Assembly: GCF_002217395.1 (NCBI RefSeq)
Contig: NZ_MUHD01000036.1
Span: forward strand, 1-64,000
Source: Flavobacterium plurextorum
GTDB lineage: Bacteria > Bacteroidota > Bacteroidia > Flavobacteriales > Flavobacteriaceae
DNA: 64,000 nt
Reading direction: 5' to 3'
The number at the start of each line of letters is the position of its first letter. The stretch's first letter is position 1. The notes under the pieces are model-generated. The model was not told the DNA's origin and did not search any database. It saw nothing but the letters and a program-made list of their open reading frames with translations. The position numbers and the translations under genes are program-made. Positions 35,811 through 45,237 of the stretch are shown piece by piece.

Positions 35811-38800
35811 TTTTACGAGTAATATTTATTTTATTGTTTGCTCATCAAACTTTTGGGCAGAATTATACTTTAAAAAGTATTCCAGTCCGCAATGAACTTA
35901 ATACCGATCTGTTAACCAGTGAACCCTTCATAGATAAAGACGGTTTTATATGGTATGCGGTAAATAGTGAGGGAATATTTTATAAATACGATGGAAGAAA
36001 TCAGATTAAATATAGTATTTATATTAAAAACAGAAAAAGAGTTACTATTTCTACAGCAAGCGTATATAATTGGATTCAGGATAAAAATGATAATATATGG
36101 GCTATTACAATTGAAGGAGCATATATTATTAATCCAAAAACTTTCGAGTTAAAATATATAAAATGGAAACCAAGTAAGTCTAATTTAAGAGATTTTCAAC
36201 TTCTGGCATCAATTTTAGATCATAAAGGAAATATTTGGGTAAGCCTGGGTGAAGACTATATAATACGATTTGATAGAAAATATCATCAGAAGATATTCAG
36301 TTTCCCAGAACAGTTGAAAGAAAAAGAGGCTGCTCCTAATAGTTCATCTGCAAAAATTAAGCTAAAACTGCTAAAAGTTTTAAAAGGCGAGAGGTTCTTA
36401 ATAAAATCAGTCTTAAATCTGTATATATTCAATAACAGTGGCATCCACTATGTAGATAAGCTGAAGTATGATAGTAGTAAGATCCATTTTGCTGAAAATG
36501 GTGTAATTTTTCCAGCAAATAGAAGTGGTACATACCATTTCAATGGAAGAAAATACACTTACAGATATTTGAAAGAGTTTGGCTTGCAGATGTTCGAATA
36601 TCCCTATGATAATTTTTTGCATGTAAAATCAAAATTTTTTACAGTTGATGAGAATAATCTATTTATTGGTTCAGTTACTAAAAATGCAATTCCTTTTAAG
36701 ATTACCGATACAGTAGATTTTAAAAATAGCATTATTAACAATCGTTTATTGGCAGGAATAAATAATGTCGTATGGTTTTCCACTAATGACAATATTTTTA
36801 TGATAAAAGCTAATGATGGCAGATTTAAAAAGCATATTCAAAATGAAGACTATAAAATCAGTACCCGCGGAATTGTGTCTGATAAATATGGGAATCTCTA
36901 TATTGGTTCTTATCATGGGCTTTTTAAATTGAATACATTTAAAAATACTCTGTCAAAAATTATAGATCTCCAGTATCCATTTAATTACTATAATTCGCTA
37001 CTCATTCAAAATGATTCTATTTTATGGGCTGTTGCTGAAGATAATTTTATAAAATCCATTAATCTGAATAGCGGCAAAATAAAAACCTTTCGACATGAAG
37101 GAAAAGAGAAATTACGTTCGATATTCATAAAGGAAAAATCAGCAGATTCTTTGTGGGTCGGTTCTGAAAAAGGCCTATTTGTTTTTATTAAAAGCAGCAG
37201 TAAATTTGAGAGATATAAAACACAGGGGATTCGAAAAGATTTTTTTGTCTATGACGTCTTAAAAGGCAGTAATGGAATATTGTGGATTGCGACTGATAAA
37301 GGTCTTTATTTCAGAAGGAGAGGAAAACAATTTTTGAATTATTCTGTTAAAAGTGGTTTTTTTAAAGATAAAATTATTTTAGTTATTCATGAAGATAAAA
37401 ATAAAAATATCTGGATCGGAACCAATAATTCCGGTGCTGCCCTTTTGAATTTTAAAACCGGTAAAACGGAAGTTTATGATCAGACTAATGGATTGTCAAA
37501 TAATACTGTGTGCGGAATATTAGAAAGTTATGAGCAAATTTGGTTTTCAACTTTTTACGGTATATCTGTTCTGAATAAGAACACAAAAAAATTTAATAAT
37601 TTTTATGTTCGGGACGGGCTTTCTGATAATGAATTCAACATGAGGTCTTTTCATAAAAAAGACAATTATACTTTTTACTTTGGAGGACTAAATGGAATTA
37701 CGGAATTAAACCCTAAAAATTTCAAATTCCACAAGAAACAGTACAGGGTTTATATTTCAAAAAAGGAATATTATTCCGAAATAAAAAGTAAAAATGTTAC
37801 TGATTACGTTCATAATTTTGAAAAGATTAAACTGCCTTACGATAAAAACTACTTTTCGGCTGAGTTCACTATAAATGATATGTACGATCATGAAAAAAGC
37901 ACATACTATTATAAAATTGATGGCTTAACTGATGGATGGCTAAACGCAGGCCCTTCTGGTCTCATAAAATTATATAATTTGCCGGCTGGTGATTATTTGA
38001 TGGAAGTCAAGGGAAAGGATTTTGAAGGTTCTGAAACAGTGAATAAGATAGGTATACGAATAGAAGTAGAACAGATTTTTTTTAAAAATCCTTTTTTTTT
38101 AGGTTTCGCGACTATCTTGGTAGCTTGTTTTATAATCTTTGAGTTTAGAAGGAAGACCAAAAAACAGAAAAGAAGGTACGAAAGAGAAAAAGAAATTATA
38201 GCTTTAAAGGCAAATGCGTTGAAAGCACAGATGAATCCGCATTTTGTGTTTAATATTTTAAATAATATGCAGAGCATAATGATTTTAAAAGGCGAGTCAG
38301 AGGCAAATAAATATTTTGGTGCGTTTTCCAGACTTCTGCGTCTGACTCTCGATATGTCAAAAAGGGAATTGGTTTCATTGGAAGATGAACTTCAGTATAT
38401 AAAGTATTATTTAATGCTCAATAATCTTCAGCTGAATAATAAGCTGGAATTTTTTATTGAATGCGATGCAATAAAAAATGTAAGCAATCTTTTTATTCCA
38501 GGAATGCTAATACAGCCCTTTGTAGAAAATGCAATCATTCATGGATTGTCCCCAAAAGAAGAAGGTGATAAAATAATTAAAATTAAGTGTTTTATAGAAA
38601 ATGACTGCCTTTTTGTGATTATACAAGATAATGGCATTGGCAGAAAAGCGGCATCAGAATTAGTTAAAAAAAGAGAATACGCGCATAAATCATGGTCGAC
38701 AGAAATTGTTAGAGAGAGGATCAATGTGATGAATGCCTCTTCTAAATCACTGCATATTTCCTTTACTATTGAAGATAATGTGTTTAATGGCAGAGCATTA

Positions 38801-38836
38801 GGCACAACAGTTATAATCAGCTTTAAAATACGATAA
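35807..38836 (+). CDS. Reg_prop/Y_Y_Y sensor histidine kinase (LytS-type), copy 1
   Basis: 1009 residues. Signal peptide about 1-17 (ending FGQ). Extracytoplasmic two-bladed-propeller-type Reg_prop repeats follow (for example DKDGFIWYAVNSEGIFYKYD, EDKNKNIWIGTNNSGAALLN, LSNNTVCGILE), then a Y_Y_Y domain (about 680-760, TYYYKIDGLTDGWLNAG and YNLPAGDYLMEVKGKD) and a single membrane helix (about 765-785). The cytoplasmic His_kinase domain has LKAQMNPHFVFNILNNMQ with phospho-acceptor His812, and the ATPase has IQPFVENAIIHGL and DNGIGRKAA. It signals to the receiver encoded 83 bp downstream. Its paralogue lies 1 kb downstream. The promoter carries LytTR-like sites. Confidence 0.93.
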   Translation: MILRVIFILLFAHQTFGQNYTLKSIPVRNELNTDLLTSEPFIDKDGFIWYAVNSEGIFYKYDGRNQIKYSIYIKNRKRVTISTASVYNWIQDKNDNIWAITIEGAYIINPKTFELKYIKWKPSKSNLRDFQLLASILDHKGNIWVSLGEDYIIRFDRKYHQKIFSFPEQLKEKEAAPNSSSAKIKLKLLKVLKGERFLIKSVLNLYIFNNSGIHYVDKLKYDSSKIHFAENGVIFPANRSGTYHFNGRKYTYRYLKEFGLQMFEYPYDNFLHVKSKFFTVDENNLFIGSVTKNAIPFKITDTVDFKNSIINNRLLAGINNVVWFSTNDNIFMIKANDGRFKKHIQNEDYKISTRGIVSDKYGNLYIGSYHGLFKLNTFKNTLSKIIDLQYPFNYYNSLLIQNDSILWAVAEDNFIKSINLNSGKIKTFRHEGKEKLRSIFIKEKSADSLWVGSEKGLFVFIKSSSKFERYKTQGIRKDFFVYDVLKGSNGILWIATDKGLYFRRRGKQFLNYSVKSGFFKDKIILVIHEDKNKNIWIGTNNSGAALLNFKTGKTEVYDQTNGLSNNTVCGILESYEQIWFSTFYGISVLNKNTKKFNNFYVRDGLSDNEFNMRSFHKKDNYTFYFGGLNGITELNPKNFKFHKKQYRVYISKKEYYSEIKSKNVTDYVHNFEKIKLPYDKNYFSAEFTINDMYDHEKSTYYYKIDGLTDGWLNAGPSGLIKLYNLPAGDYLMEVKGKDFEGSETVNKIGIRIEVEQIFFKNPFFLGFATILVACFIIFEFRRKTKKQKRRYEREKEIIALKANALKAQMNPHFVFNILNNMQSIMILKGESEANKYFGAFSRLLRLTLDMSKRELVSLEDELQYIKYYLMLNNLQLNNKLEFFIECDAIKNVSNLFIPGMLIQPFVENAIIHGLSPKEEGDKIIKIKCFIENDCLFVIIQDNGIGRKAASELVKKREYAHKSWSTEIVRERINVMNASSKSLHISFTIEDNVFNGRALGTTVIISFKIR

Positions 38837-38919
38837 TCTTGATATTTTTTAATCAATATAGTATCTCAGCAAATAGTGCTGGTGCTTTGCAACTTAACCT
38901 TTAAATTATTGCTGTAAAA

Positions 38920-39354
38920 ATGATAAATAAATACAAGGCAATTATTGTAGATGATGAAATAAATAGCATTCTACTGCTTAAACATTTTATTAGAAGGCAC
39001 TGTGTAAATATTGAGATTATTGGGGAGGCACTCACAGCTGATAGCGCCGTTTCATTAATAAATAAACTTGAACCTGATATACTTTTATTGGATATCTGGC
39101 TCCATGGCAAAGATATTTTTGAAGTGCTGGATCATATAAAAATTTATAAAGCTCAAGCTGTATTTGTCACTTCGCATGACGAATATGCATTGAAGGCAAT
39201 GAAATATATTGATATCGATTATATTCTAAAACCGGTTATTATAGAGGATCTCATTATTTCAGTAAACAGGGCGGTAAGAAAAATCGAACAGAAACAGTAT
39301 TTTGATTTTAATAAAGGCTTGCAGATTAGGCGCAAAAAAAATAAAAGCCTTTGA
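38920..39354 (+). CDS. Response regulator receiver protein lacking the LytTR domain
   Basis: 144 residues. A complete receiver domain (about 5-125) has the acidic pocket VDDE, phospho-acceptor Asp58 in LLLDIW, VFVTSHDEYAL and the conserved Lys in ILKPVIIEDL. It stops at QIRRKKNKSL, just where the paralogue at 42965 continues into its LytTR DNA-binding domain. No LytTR remnant is seen in any frame of the following 500 bp. It can still accept phosphate and so may act as a phosphate sink or protein-protein regulator; the alternative is a decayed LytTR regulator. Confidence 0.88.
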   Translation: MINKYKAIIVDDEINSILLLKHFIRRHCVNIEIIGEALTADSAVSLINKLEPDILLLDIWLHGKDIFEVLDHIKIYKAQAVFVTSHDEYALKAMKYIDIDYILKPVIIEDLIISVNRAVRKIEQKQYFDFNKGLQIRRKKNKSL

Positions 39355-39864
39355 GTCTGATGTAAAAATAGTACGGAAGTTTTTTATGCTTATTGAGTAG
39401 AATCAGCTTTATTTCGTTTTGCATATAGCAATTAGGCTTCATAATCGTTCTTCATGATTAAAAATTAAAAAGCATTGCTGATGGATTTAATGTTTGTTAG
39501 GCTATGAAGTTCAGCCCCATCAGAAAGTGTAGTTTCTTCTTTAAATATCGAAATTGCTTCGTATTAAACCGTCTTCTGGCTAGAAAAAAAACTGTATTTT
39601 AAAAGATTTCTTCCCTTATTTAGCTATCAAATGATTTTCCTTTTTATTAATCACTCTTCACACAGCGACAATTAATTGTTTTTTTTGTTTTTTATTAATA
39701 CTATTCTGTAATGAGGTATCAAAAAGCTTCTTTTTTTTTAGGTATTTACTTGTTATTTTCTTCAATTGAAACTAGTTGGATTATTATGGGCATGTCTTAA
39801 ACTATTATTTTTTTTTTTGTTAAATTATAGCCATATTTAAGAGCATTTTCACTCCGTTTTTGAA
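39355..39864. other. Noncoding region between the two sensor pairs
   Basis: AT-rich, no credible frame and no LytTR-box promoter like that upstream of kinase 1. If a LytTR domain was once fused to the first regulator, its DNA has gone from here. Confidence 0.5.
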
Positions 39865-42800
39865 ATGATTATAAGAGGCATTTTTCTATTGATATCCTTC
39901 ACTGCACTAAGTCAGAATTATACGTTAAAAAATATTTCTGTCCGTACGGAACAGAATACATATTTCGTAACCAGCCCGCCTTTTGTGGATAAGGACGGTG
40001 CAATATGGTATTGTACAAATAAAGAAAATTCATTCTATAAATATGACGGAAGAAACAAAATAGAATATAAGTTTTATAATAAAGATAAAAAAAATGCTAT
40101 TTCAACAGACCTTATGGTTTTTAGCTGGCTGCAAGATTTTAATGGTAATATCTGGGCCATCGGGCAGTATGGATGCAGCATAATAAACCCCAAAACGTTT
40201 AAAGTAAGATACAGAAAATGGAAATCTAAAGAAACAGGATATGTTAACCCTTTTGATATAGCGGCAGTTCTGGATCGGAAAGGTAATATTTGGATGAGCA
40301 TATCGGAAAATTACATAATCAAGTTTGACAGATTTTATAATTGTAAAATTGTAGAATGTCCTGCTTCTGTCGATAAAATGTTAGAAAGCAATAATGAGCG
40401 GCTAAAAGTGATACGTGAGCTAGCGGATGGAAGGATGCTGGTTAAATCTTGGTCAAGTCTATTTATTATAGACGATAAAGGGATGCATTTTTATAGAAAA
40501 TTGAAAAACTCAATGAGTAGTATTATCAAAGACTATGTGTTTATAGAAAATGGACGCATGTTTCCTAAAAATCAAAACGGGACTTTTAGTGTTCGGGACA
40601 AAAAAATTAATTATGAGTATTTAAAAGAAATTGACCTGCAGATGTTTGAGTTTCCCGGATTGGATATTGGCTTTATATATCAGAAAGGTAAGGTGCTCTC
40701 TGTTTCTGGCAAAACGTTATGTATTGGGGTCTTTGATAAAGAAAAACAAAGTATTAAATATTCTGATTCAATTGTTTTAAAAAATTTAATAATAAGTTAT
40801 AAATTAAATACGGCTAAAAATGATGTAATTTATTTTTCTACTCCTGATAATATTTATATGCTAAAAGTAAAACATCAGCTGTTCAAAAATACTTTTCATT
40901 ATAATAACTCCGATCCTAGCATAAAAGCAATTGTATCTGACAGAGATAGCAGCTTATTTGCACTTTCTAGTTCTGGAATTTTGAAGTACGGCCTATATGA
41001 TAAAATAGTTTCAAAAGTAAGCGACTCCATTGGCTACAATTCATTGGCAATGAGTAATGATTCCATCTTGTGGCTGGCAAGCTACCATGGGGGGATTGAT
41101 AAACTTAATTTGGGAACCCGAAAAATTATGCCCAATTTTTTTCTTCCTAATAATCTTAAAGTAACCTTTATTAAAAAAATGTCTCATGATTGCTTTTATA
41201 TTGGCACTAACCGCGGTCTTTTTACTTTTGATCCAGAGACAGAAATACTGGAGAAGTTAAAAATTGAATCTGAAGGTTTTGAGGGAGTCCATCTAACCAA
41301 TGCTTTGAAAACGAGCTCTGGAAATTTATGGATATCTTCTTCTAACGGTTTGTTTTTGAAAATAAAAGGAAAAAAAGCTATTAATTTTCTGGATAAAAAT
41401 CCACTGCTGAAAAATAAAGTTTTTTTAGTTATTCATGAGGATAAAAATAAAAATATCTGGCTGGGAACAAATAATTCGGGTGCAATTCTTTTAAATTTTA
41501 AAACAGGAAAAATAGAAATTTTTGATCAGAGCAGAGGATTATGCAATAACAATATTTGCGGTATATTGGAAAGCGATAAAAAAATGTGGTTCTCAACTTA
41601 TTACGGCTTGGCCGAATTAAATAAAAAATCTCTAAAAATTAATAATTATTATGATGAAGATGGGATTTCCCAAAACCAGTTTAATATTAATGCATTTCAT
41701 AAAGGCAGAACAGGGATTTTTTACTTTGGAGGAACAAAAGGCATAACGGAATTTAATCCAGAAAGCTTTAATTTTAATGATACTAAAAGCAGAATTTATT
41801 CTTCCAGAACAGAATATTTTTCAGAAAGTAAAAATAAAAATGTTGTTATATACGGTTCTAATTCTGAAATTATTAATATCCCATATGATAAAAATTATCT
41901 CTCAGTTGAGGTAGCTGTTAATGATTTATTCAATAATGAAAAAAACACGTATTATTATAAAATAAAGGGTTATATAGAGAACTGGGCTGATGCTGGCCCA
42001 TCTGGTATTATTAAGTTATATAATCTTCCAGCAGGCGATTATATCCTGAATGTTAAAGGTAAAGACTATCAAGGAAGTGATACAGTAAACCAAATCGAAA
42101 TTAAGATTCATGTGAGGCAGGTTTTTTATAAGACAAATTATTTTATCGTTTTAATTTTTATGCTCTCATTATCATCTGTGATATTGTTTTTTATCAGAAA
42201 GGCAAGAAAACAGAAGAAAATATTTGAACGAAAGATGGAAATTACAACCTTGAAGACCAATGCGCTTAAAGCACAGATGAATCCGCATTTTATATTTAAT
42301 ATGTTAAATAATATGCAGAGTGTTATCCTGCTCAAAGATGAGCAGGAAGCTAATAAATATTTTGGAGCATTTTCAAGACTGCTCCGTCTTACATTAAACA
42401 TTTCAAAACAGCACCTTGTATCATTGGAAGAAGAGTTGAAATATATTAATGACTATCTGATTCTTAATAATATGCAGCTTAATAATCAGTTGATTTTCTC
42501 AATAAATGCCAATGCTATAGATAAAACACAGGATATTTTTATTCCTGGAATGTTAGTGCAGCCTTTTGTTGAGAATTCAATTGTTCATGGATTGTCACCA
42601 AAAGAGTCAGATGATAAAACAATAATAATCCATTGCTGCGTGGAAAACAATTATCTCATTATTAATATCACAGATAATGGCATAGGAAGAGCTGCCGCAT
42701 TAAAATTAAATAATAAAAGAAATCACCAATATAAATCCTGGTCAACATCAATTGTGGAAGAACGCATAAAAATATTAAATGCATCTTCTTCCGAGCAGGA

Positions 42801-42882
42801 TATTTCTTTTAGAATTATAGACAATGAATTAAATGCTAAATCAATAGGAACGACCGTGATTATTAGATTTAAATTGAACTGA
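39865..42882 (+). CDS. Reg_prop/Y_Y_Y sensor histidine kinase (LytS-type), copy 2
   Basis: 1005 residues with the same architecture as copy 1: signal peptide about 1-16 (ending ALSQ), Reg_prop repeats (FVDKDGAIWYCTNKENSFYKYD-like), Y_Y_Y domain (TYYYKIKGYIENWADAG, YNLPAGDYILNVKGKD), one membrane helix, His_kinase domain with LKAQMNPHFIFNMLNNMQ and phospho-acceptor His808, and ATPase motifs VQPFVENSIVHGL and DNGIGRAAA. The kinase core is close to copy 1, while the sensor half is much more diverged, which suggests duplication followed by divergence in ligand sensing. The complete LytTR regulator gene follows after 82 bp. Confidence 0.93.
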   Translation: MIIRGIFLLISFTALSQNYTLKNISVRTEQNTYFVTSPPFVDKDGAIWYCTNKENSFYKYDGRNKIEYKFYNKDKKNAISTDLMVFSWLQDFNGNIWAIGQYGCSIINPKTFKVRYRKWKSKETGYVNPFDIAAVLDRKGNIWMSISENYIIKFDRFYNCKIVECPASVDKMLESNNERLKVIRELADGRMLVKSWSSLFIIDDKGMHFYRKLKNSMSSIIKDYVFIENGRMFPKNQNGTFSVRDKKINYEYLKEIDLQMFEFPGLDIGFIYQKGKVLSVSGKTLCIGVFDKEKQSIKYSDSIVLKNLIISYKLNTAKNDVIYFSTPDNIYMLKVKHQLFKNTFHYNNSDPSIKAIVSDRDSSLFALSSSGILKYGLYDKIVSKVSDSIGYNSLAMSNDSILWLASYHGGIDKLNLGTRKIMPNFFLPNNLKVTFIKKMSHDCFYIGTNRGLFTFDPETEILEKLKIESEGFEGVHLTNALKTSSGNLWISSSNGLFLKIKGKKAINFLDKNPLLKNKVFLVIHEDKNKNIWLGTNNSGAILLNFKTGKIEIFDQSRGLCNNNICGILESDKKMWFSTYYGLAELNKKSLKINNYYDEDGISQNQFNINAFHKGRTGIFYFGGTKGITEFNPESFNFNDTKSRIYSSRTEYFSESKNKNVVIYGSNSEIINIPYDKNYLSVEVAVNDLFNNEKNTYYYKIKGYIENWADAGPSGIIKLYNLPAGDYILNVKGKDYQGSDTVNQIEIKIHVRQVFYKTNYFIVLIFMLSLSSVILFFIRKARKQKKIFERKMEITTLKTNALKAQMNPHFIFNMLNNMQSVILLKDEQEANKYFGAFSRLLRLTLNISKQHLVSLEEELKYINDYLILNNMQLNNQLIFSINANAIDKTQDIFIPGMLVQPFVENSIVHGLSPKESDDKTIIIHCCVENNYLIINITDNGIGRAAALKLNNKRNHQYKSWSTSIVEERIKILNASSSEQDISFRIIDNELNAKSIGTTVIIRFKLN

Positions 42883-42964
42883 TTTATTAAAATATTAAAA
42901 AAAGAAAAATTTGTGTCTGTAGAAATATACAGCCTAAAATTCAACTTGCAATGACAAAAGAATT

Positions 42965-43726
42965 ATGAATAAATACAAAGCAATTTTGGTGGATGATGAG
43001 GTGAATAATATTTTGCTTCTCAAGCATCTGATCGGTAAATACTGTATAAACATCGAAGTAATTGGTGAAGCGTTAACGATAACCAGCGCAATCGGTATAA
43101 TAAATGAAATGGAGCCTGATATTCTTTTTTTAGATATTCGTCTTAATGGAAGAGAAGTTTTTGAAATGCTTGACGAGATAAAAATTTCGAAGGCACAGGT
43201 AATATTTGTTACATCACATGATGAATACGCCTTAAAAGCGATTAAATACAATGCCATAGACTATATTTTGAAACCAGTTATAATTGAAGAGCTGATTTTG
43301 TCAATTAATAAGGCAGTTACAAAAATAGAAAGGGAAAACTATTTTGATTTCAGCAGTCTGAAGATGGATAAAATTGAAAAAAACATTTCAAACAACAGAG
43401 ATTATATTGCAGTGGCATCGATGGATAAAATTGAATTAATAAAAACCTCAGATATACTTTATGTGGGCTCTGACAGTAAATATGCTACATTTTATTTGGT
43501 TAACGGAAAAGAGTATGTTTCTAATAAAAATTTAATTTTCTATGAAGATGTACTTGATTCTGCTGTTTTTTTTCGTATTCATAAATCTTATATTATCAAT
43601 ATTAGGTATACAGTGAGAATAATAAAAAGAGATGGCAGCTACTGCGAGTTGCTCAATGGTATGTTTCTTCCCATTTCCAAACGTAAACAGGAGCTGTTCA
43701 ACAGGTTTTTAAAAATCAAAAATTAA
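42965..43726 (+). CDS. LytTR-family response regulator
   Basis: 253 residues. The receiver domain (about 1-122) has VDDE, Asp57 in LFLDIR, VFVTSHDEYAL and the conserved Lys in ILKPVIIEEL. The LytTR DNA-binding domain (about 145-250) shows DYIAVASMDKIELIKTSDIL, YVSNKNLIFYEDVL and the signature FFRIHKSYIIN. It is the output partner of the LytS-type kinase encoded upstream. LytTR proteins bind pairs of direct repeats about 20-22 bp apart; repeats of this kind are present in three promoters of this window (35500, 43928, 56831), which makes this protein the first candidate to control them. Confidence 0.94.
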   Translation: MNKYKAILVDDEVNNILLLKHLIGKYCINIEVIGEALTITSAIGIINEMEPDILFLDIRLNGREVFEMLDEIKISKAQVIFVTSHDEYALKAIKYNAIDYILKPVIIEELILSINKAVTKIERENYFDFSSLKMDKIEKNISNNRDYIAVASMDKIELIKTSDILYVGSDSKYATFYLVNGKEYVSNKNLIFYEDVLDSAVFFRIHKSYIINIRYTVRIIKRDGSYCELLNGMFLPISKRKQELFNRFLKIKN

Positions 43727-43848
43727 TTCGCTATAATTCGATTCAATACTTCTGGTAAAAAAGGATATAGATGAATTAGCAAAATTCCATTATTGGATTA
43801 GCTTCTTTTTATAACTAGTTAATAATAAAGCTTATTAAACTAGTATGT

Positions 43849-43886
43849 AGCCATAATCTGTTTTCAGATCTGAACAGATCATGGCT
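43849..43886 (+). terminator. Terminator after LytTR regulator gene
   Basis: A long imperfect hairpin: AGCCATAATCTGTT (43849-43862) pairs with AACAGATCATGGCT (43873-43886) with one internal mismatch and a ten-base loop, then CTTTTAT. It lies 120 bp after the stop. Confidence 0.7.
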
Positions 43887-43927
43887 CTTTTATGTTTTAA
43901 ATTATTGATCTGGCTTTTATCTGCATT

Positions 43928-44017
43928 TGCGATTATCTGAAGATTCTACCGATAATCAGGAAATTCTACCGTTAACTACTTTTGGGTAGTATTCACCGGC
44001 TTTTTGGGTAATCTTTG
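43928..44017 (+). promoter_or_regulatory. LytTR-box promoter before the small receiver-like gene
   Basis: Repeats TGCGATTAT (43928), ACCGATAAT (43948) and ACCGTTAAC (43968) are spaced exactly 20 bp. ACCGTTAACTACTT at 43968-43981 is followed, 46 bp from its first base, by the TTTG of AATCTTTG (44010-44017), a -7-like box. The layout is the same as at 35541 and 56872. It is 175 bp upstream of the ATG at 44192. Confidence 0.6.
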
Positions 44018-44191
44018 CTGAAAATATAAGCAATTATTGCAGCTGCTGTTGTTACGAGTTTTTTATAAATAATTTCGCAGGAGGGATATTTAATGCTGCA
44101 TTTATTGATTATTTGAGTTGAACATTTATGAATTTAAAGAATAGTATAATGGTCTGCCAGTTTATATTATTCTTAACTTAAAAAAAATAAT

Positions 44192-44548
44192 ATGAAAGAG
44201 ATGCTAAAAGAAAAGATTTTGGTTCATGATTCGTCAAATGGTTTTTTTAGATTTATAAAAAATCATTACTGCGATAAGTTTAATATCGATGCTAATAATA
44301 ATGAAAAGGAATTTAGTGCTGATAAGCTTAATGAATATTCATTTGGTTTTATAAATGTACATGATTACAATGATTTGATATATGTAAAATTCATTGAATC
44401 TAAAGTTAAATTTTTATTGATAGTCTCAACAAAGAAAGAATTTGATCAATTAAAATTTAGTGCTGATACGGTCAGATTTCTAGATAGCTTTACATTAAAG
44501 TCTGAAATTATAAAACAGATGGATTTCGGCATAAATTCAATCGCGTAA
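44192..44548 (+). CDS. Small receiver-like protein of unknown function
   Basis: 118 residues, soluble, start ATG after an A-rich leader. I do not recognise a family by sequence. Order of strands and helices resembles a degenerate receiver domain: EKILVHDSSNGFFRFIKNHY (first strand and helix), FGFINVHDY (third strand with Asp near the phospho-site), VKFLLIVSTKKEFDQL (fourth strand) and VRFLDSFTLKSEIIKQM, where receivers have the conserved Lys but here Asp-Ser replaces it. Phosphorylation would therefore be atypical. It is under a promoter with the same LytTR-like element as kinase 1 and the adhesin, so it may be part of the regulatory circuit. Confidence 0.6.
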   Translation: MKEMLKEKILVHDSSNGFFRFIKNHYCDKFNIDANNNEKEFSADKLNEYSFGFINVHDYNDLIYVKFIESKVKFLLIVSTKKEFDQLKFSADTVRFLDSFTLKSEIIKQMDFGINSIA

Positions 44549-44628
44549 ATATTTTGCGAGCTCTAGCAAGGCATTAAAAATAGGTTTAAATTTTATAAAC
44601 TGTCAATACTAACAATAAAAAAAAGCTT

Positions 44629-44754
44629 GTGAAGAATGATGATGATAAACTGAAAATTAAATTTTATAGTTATGGGACGTTAATTTTTCTATTTTTTATA
44701 TTATGGTTTATATTACAATTTTTGTTAAAGATAATTAGGGGGAATAACTGTTAA
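44629..44754 (+). CDS. Possible 41-residue single-pass membrane protein
   Basis: A frame from GTG at 44629 to TAA at 44752-44754 with charged N terminus (KNDDDKLKIKF) and one membrane helix (GTLIFLFFILWFILQFLLKI). No ATG start is available in frame and no family is known. It is 80 bp downstream of the receiver-like gene and could be cotranscribed. Low confidence. Confidence 0.25.
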   Translation: MKNDDDKLKIKFYSYGTLIFLFFILWFILQFLLKIIRGNNC

Positions 44755-45237
44755 TTGGCTTTTAATAAAATGTAAACGATTGTGTAAAAGCTTGAAAAGA
44801 TCATCAGTTCTTTAGATATTAAATATACATTCTGATTTAGTTAAAAATAGGGAAATCATTTTTATTTAAGAAGTTTTTTATTTAAGAATTATTATAAGCC
44901 GTCGCAGTATCTTAAGTAAAAGATTTTCCTATTTTATTTATAGCAGATAATCAATTAATTTATTAGCAGTATTTATTGGAAATTTTTAAAAAGCTTAAGT
45001 GGTAAATTCAAATTCTGCCCACTTTTTTATAGAGATGATTCCCAATAGGCATCAATTAAAAGTTATGGAGTTGTATAATAAGGTGATTTACTTTAATATT
45101 AGATTTATTGTAACCATTCGGTAAATATATAGTCAAGATTTTAATGATGTTAAATTGTAATATTTAACGCAATATTTATTGTTTTTAAATACTGAACAGT
45201 ATTATTTGTAAAAAATGAGTTATTTAAGTGATTTATA
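44755..45237. other. Noncoding region
   Basis: AT-rich DNA with no supported gene, repeat or clear promoter. It is the presumed leader of the AraC-type regulator gene. Confidence 0.4.

Noticed and set aside
39355..39480. Frameshifted LytTR domain after the short response regulator
   Set aside because: I read all three forward frames after 39354 and found no LytTR-like segment, so the domain is absent rather than out of frame.
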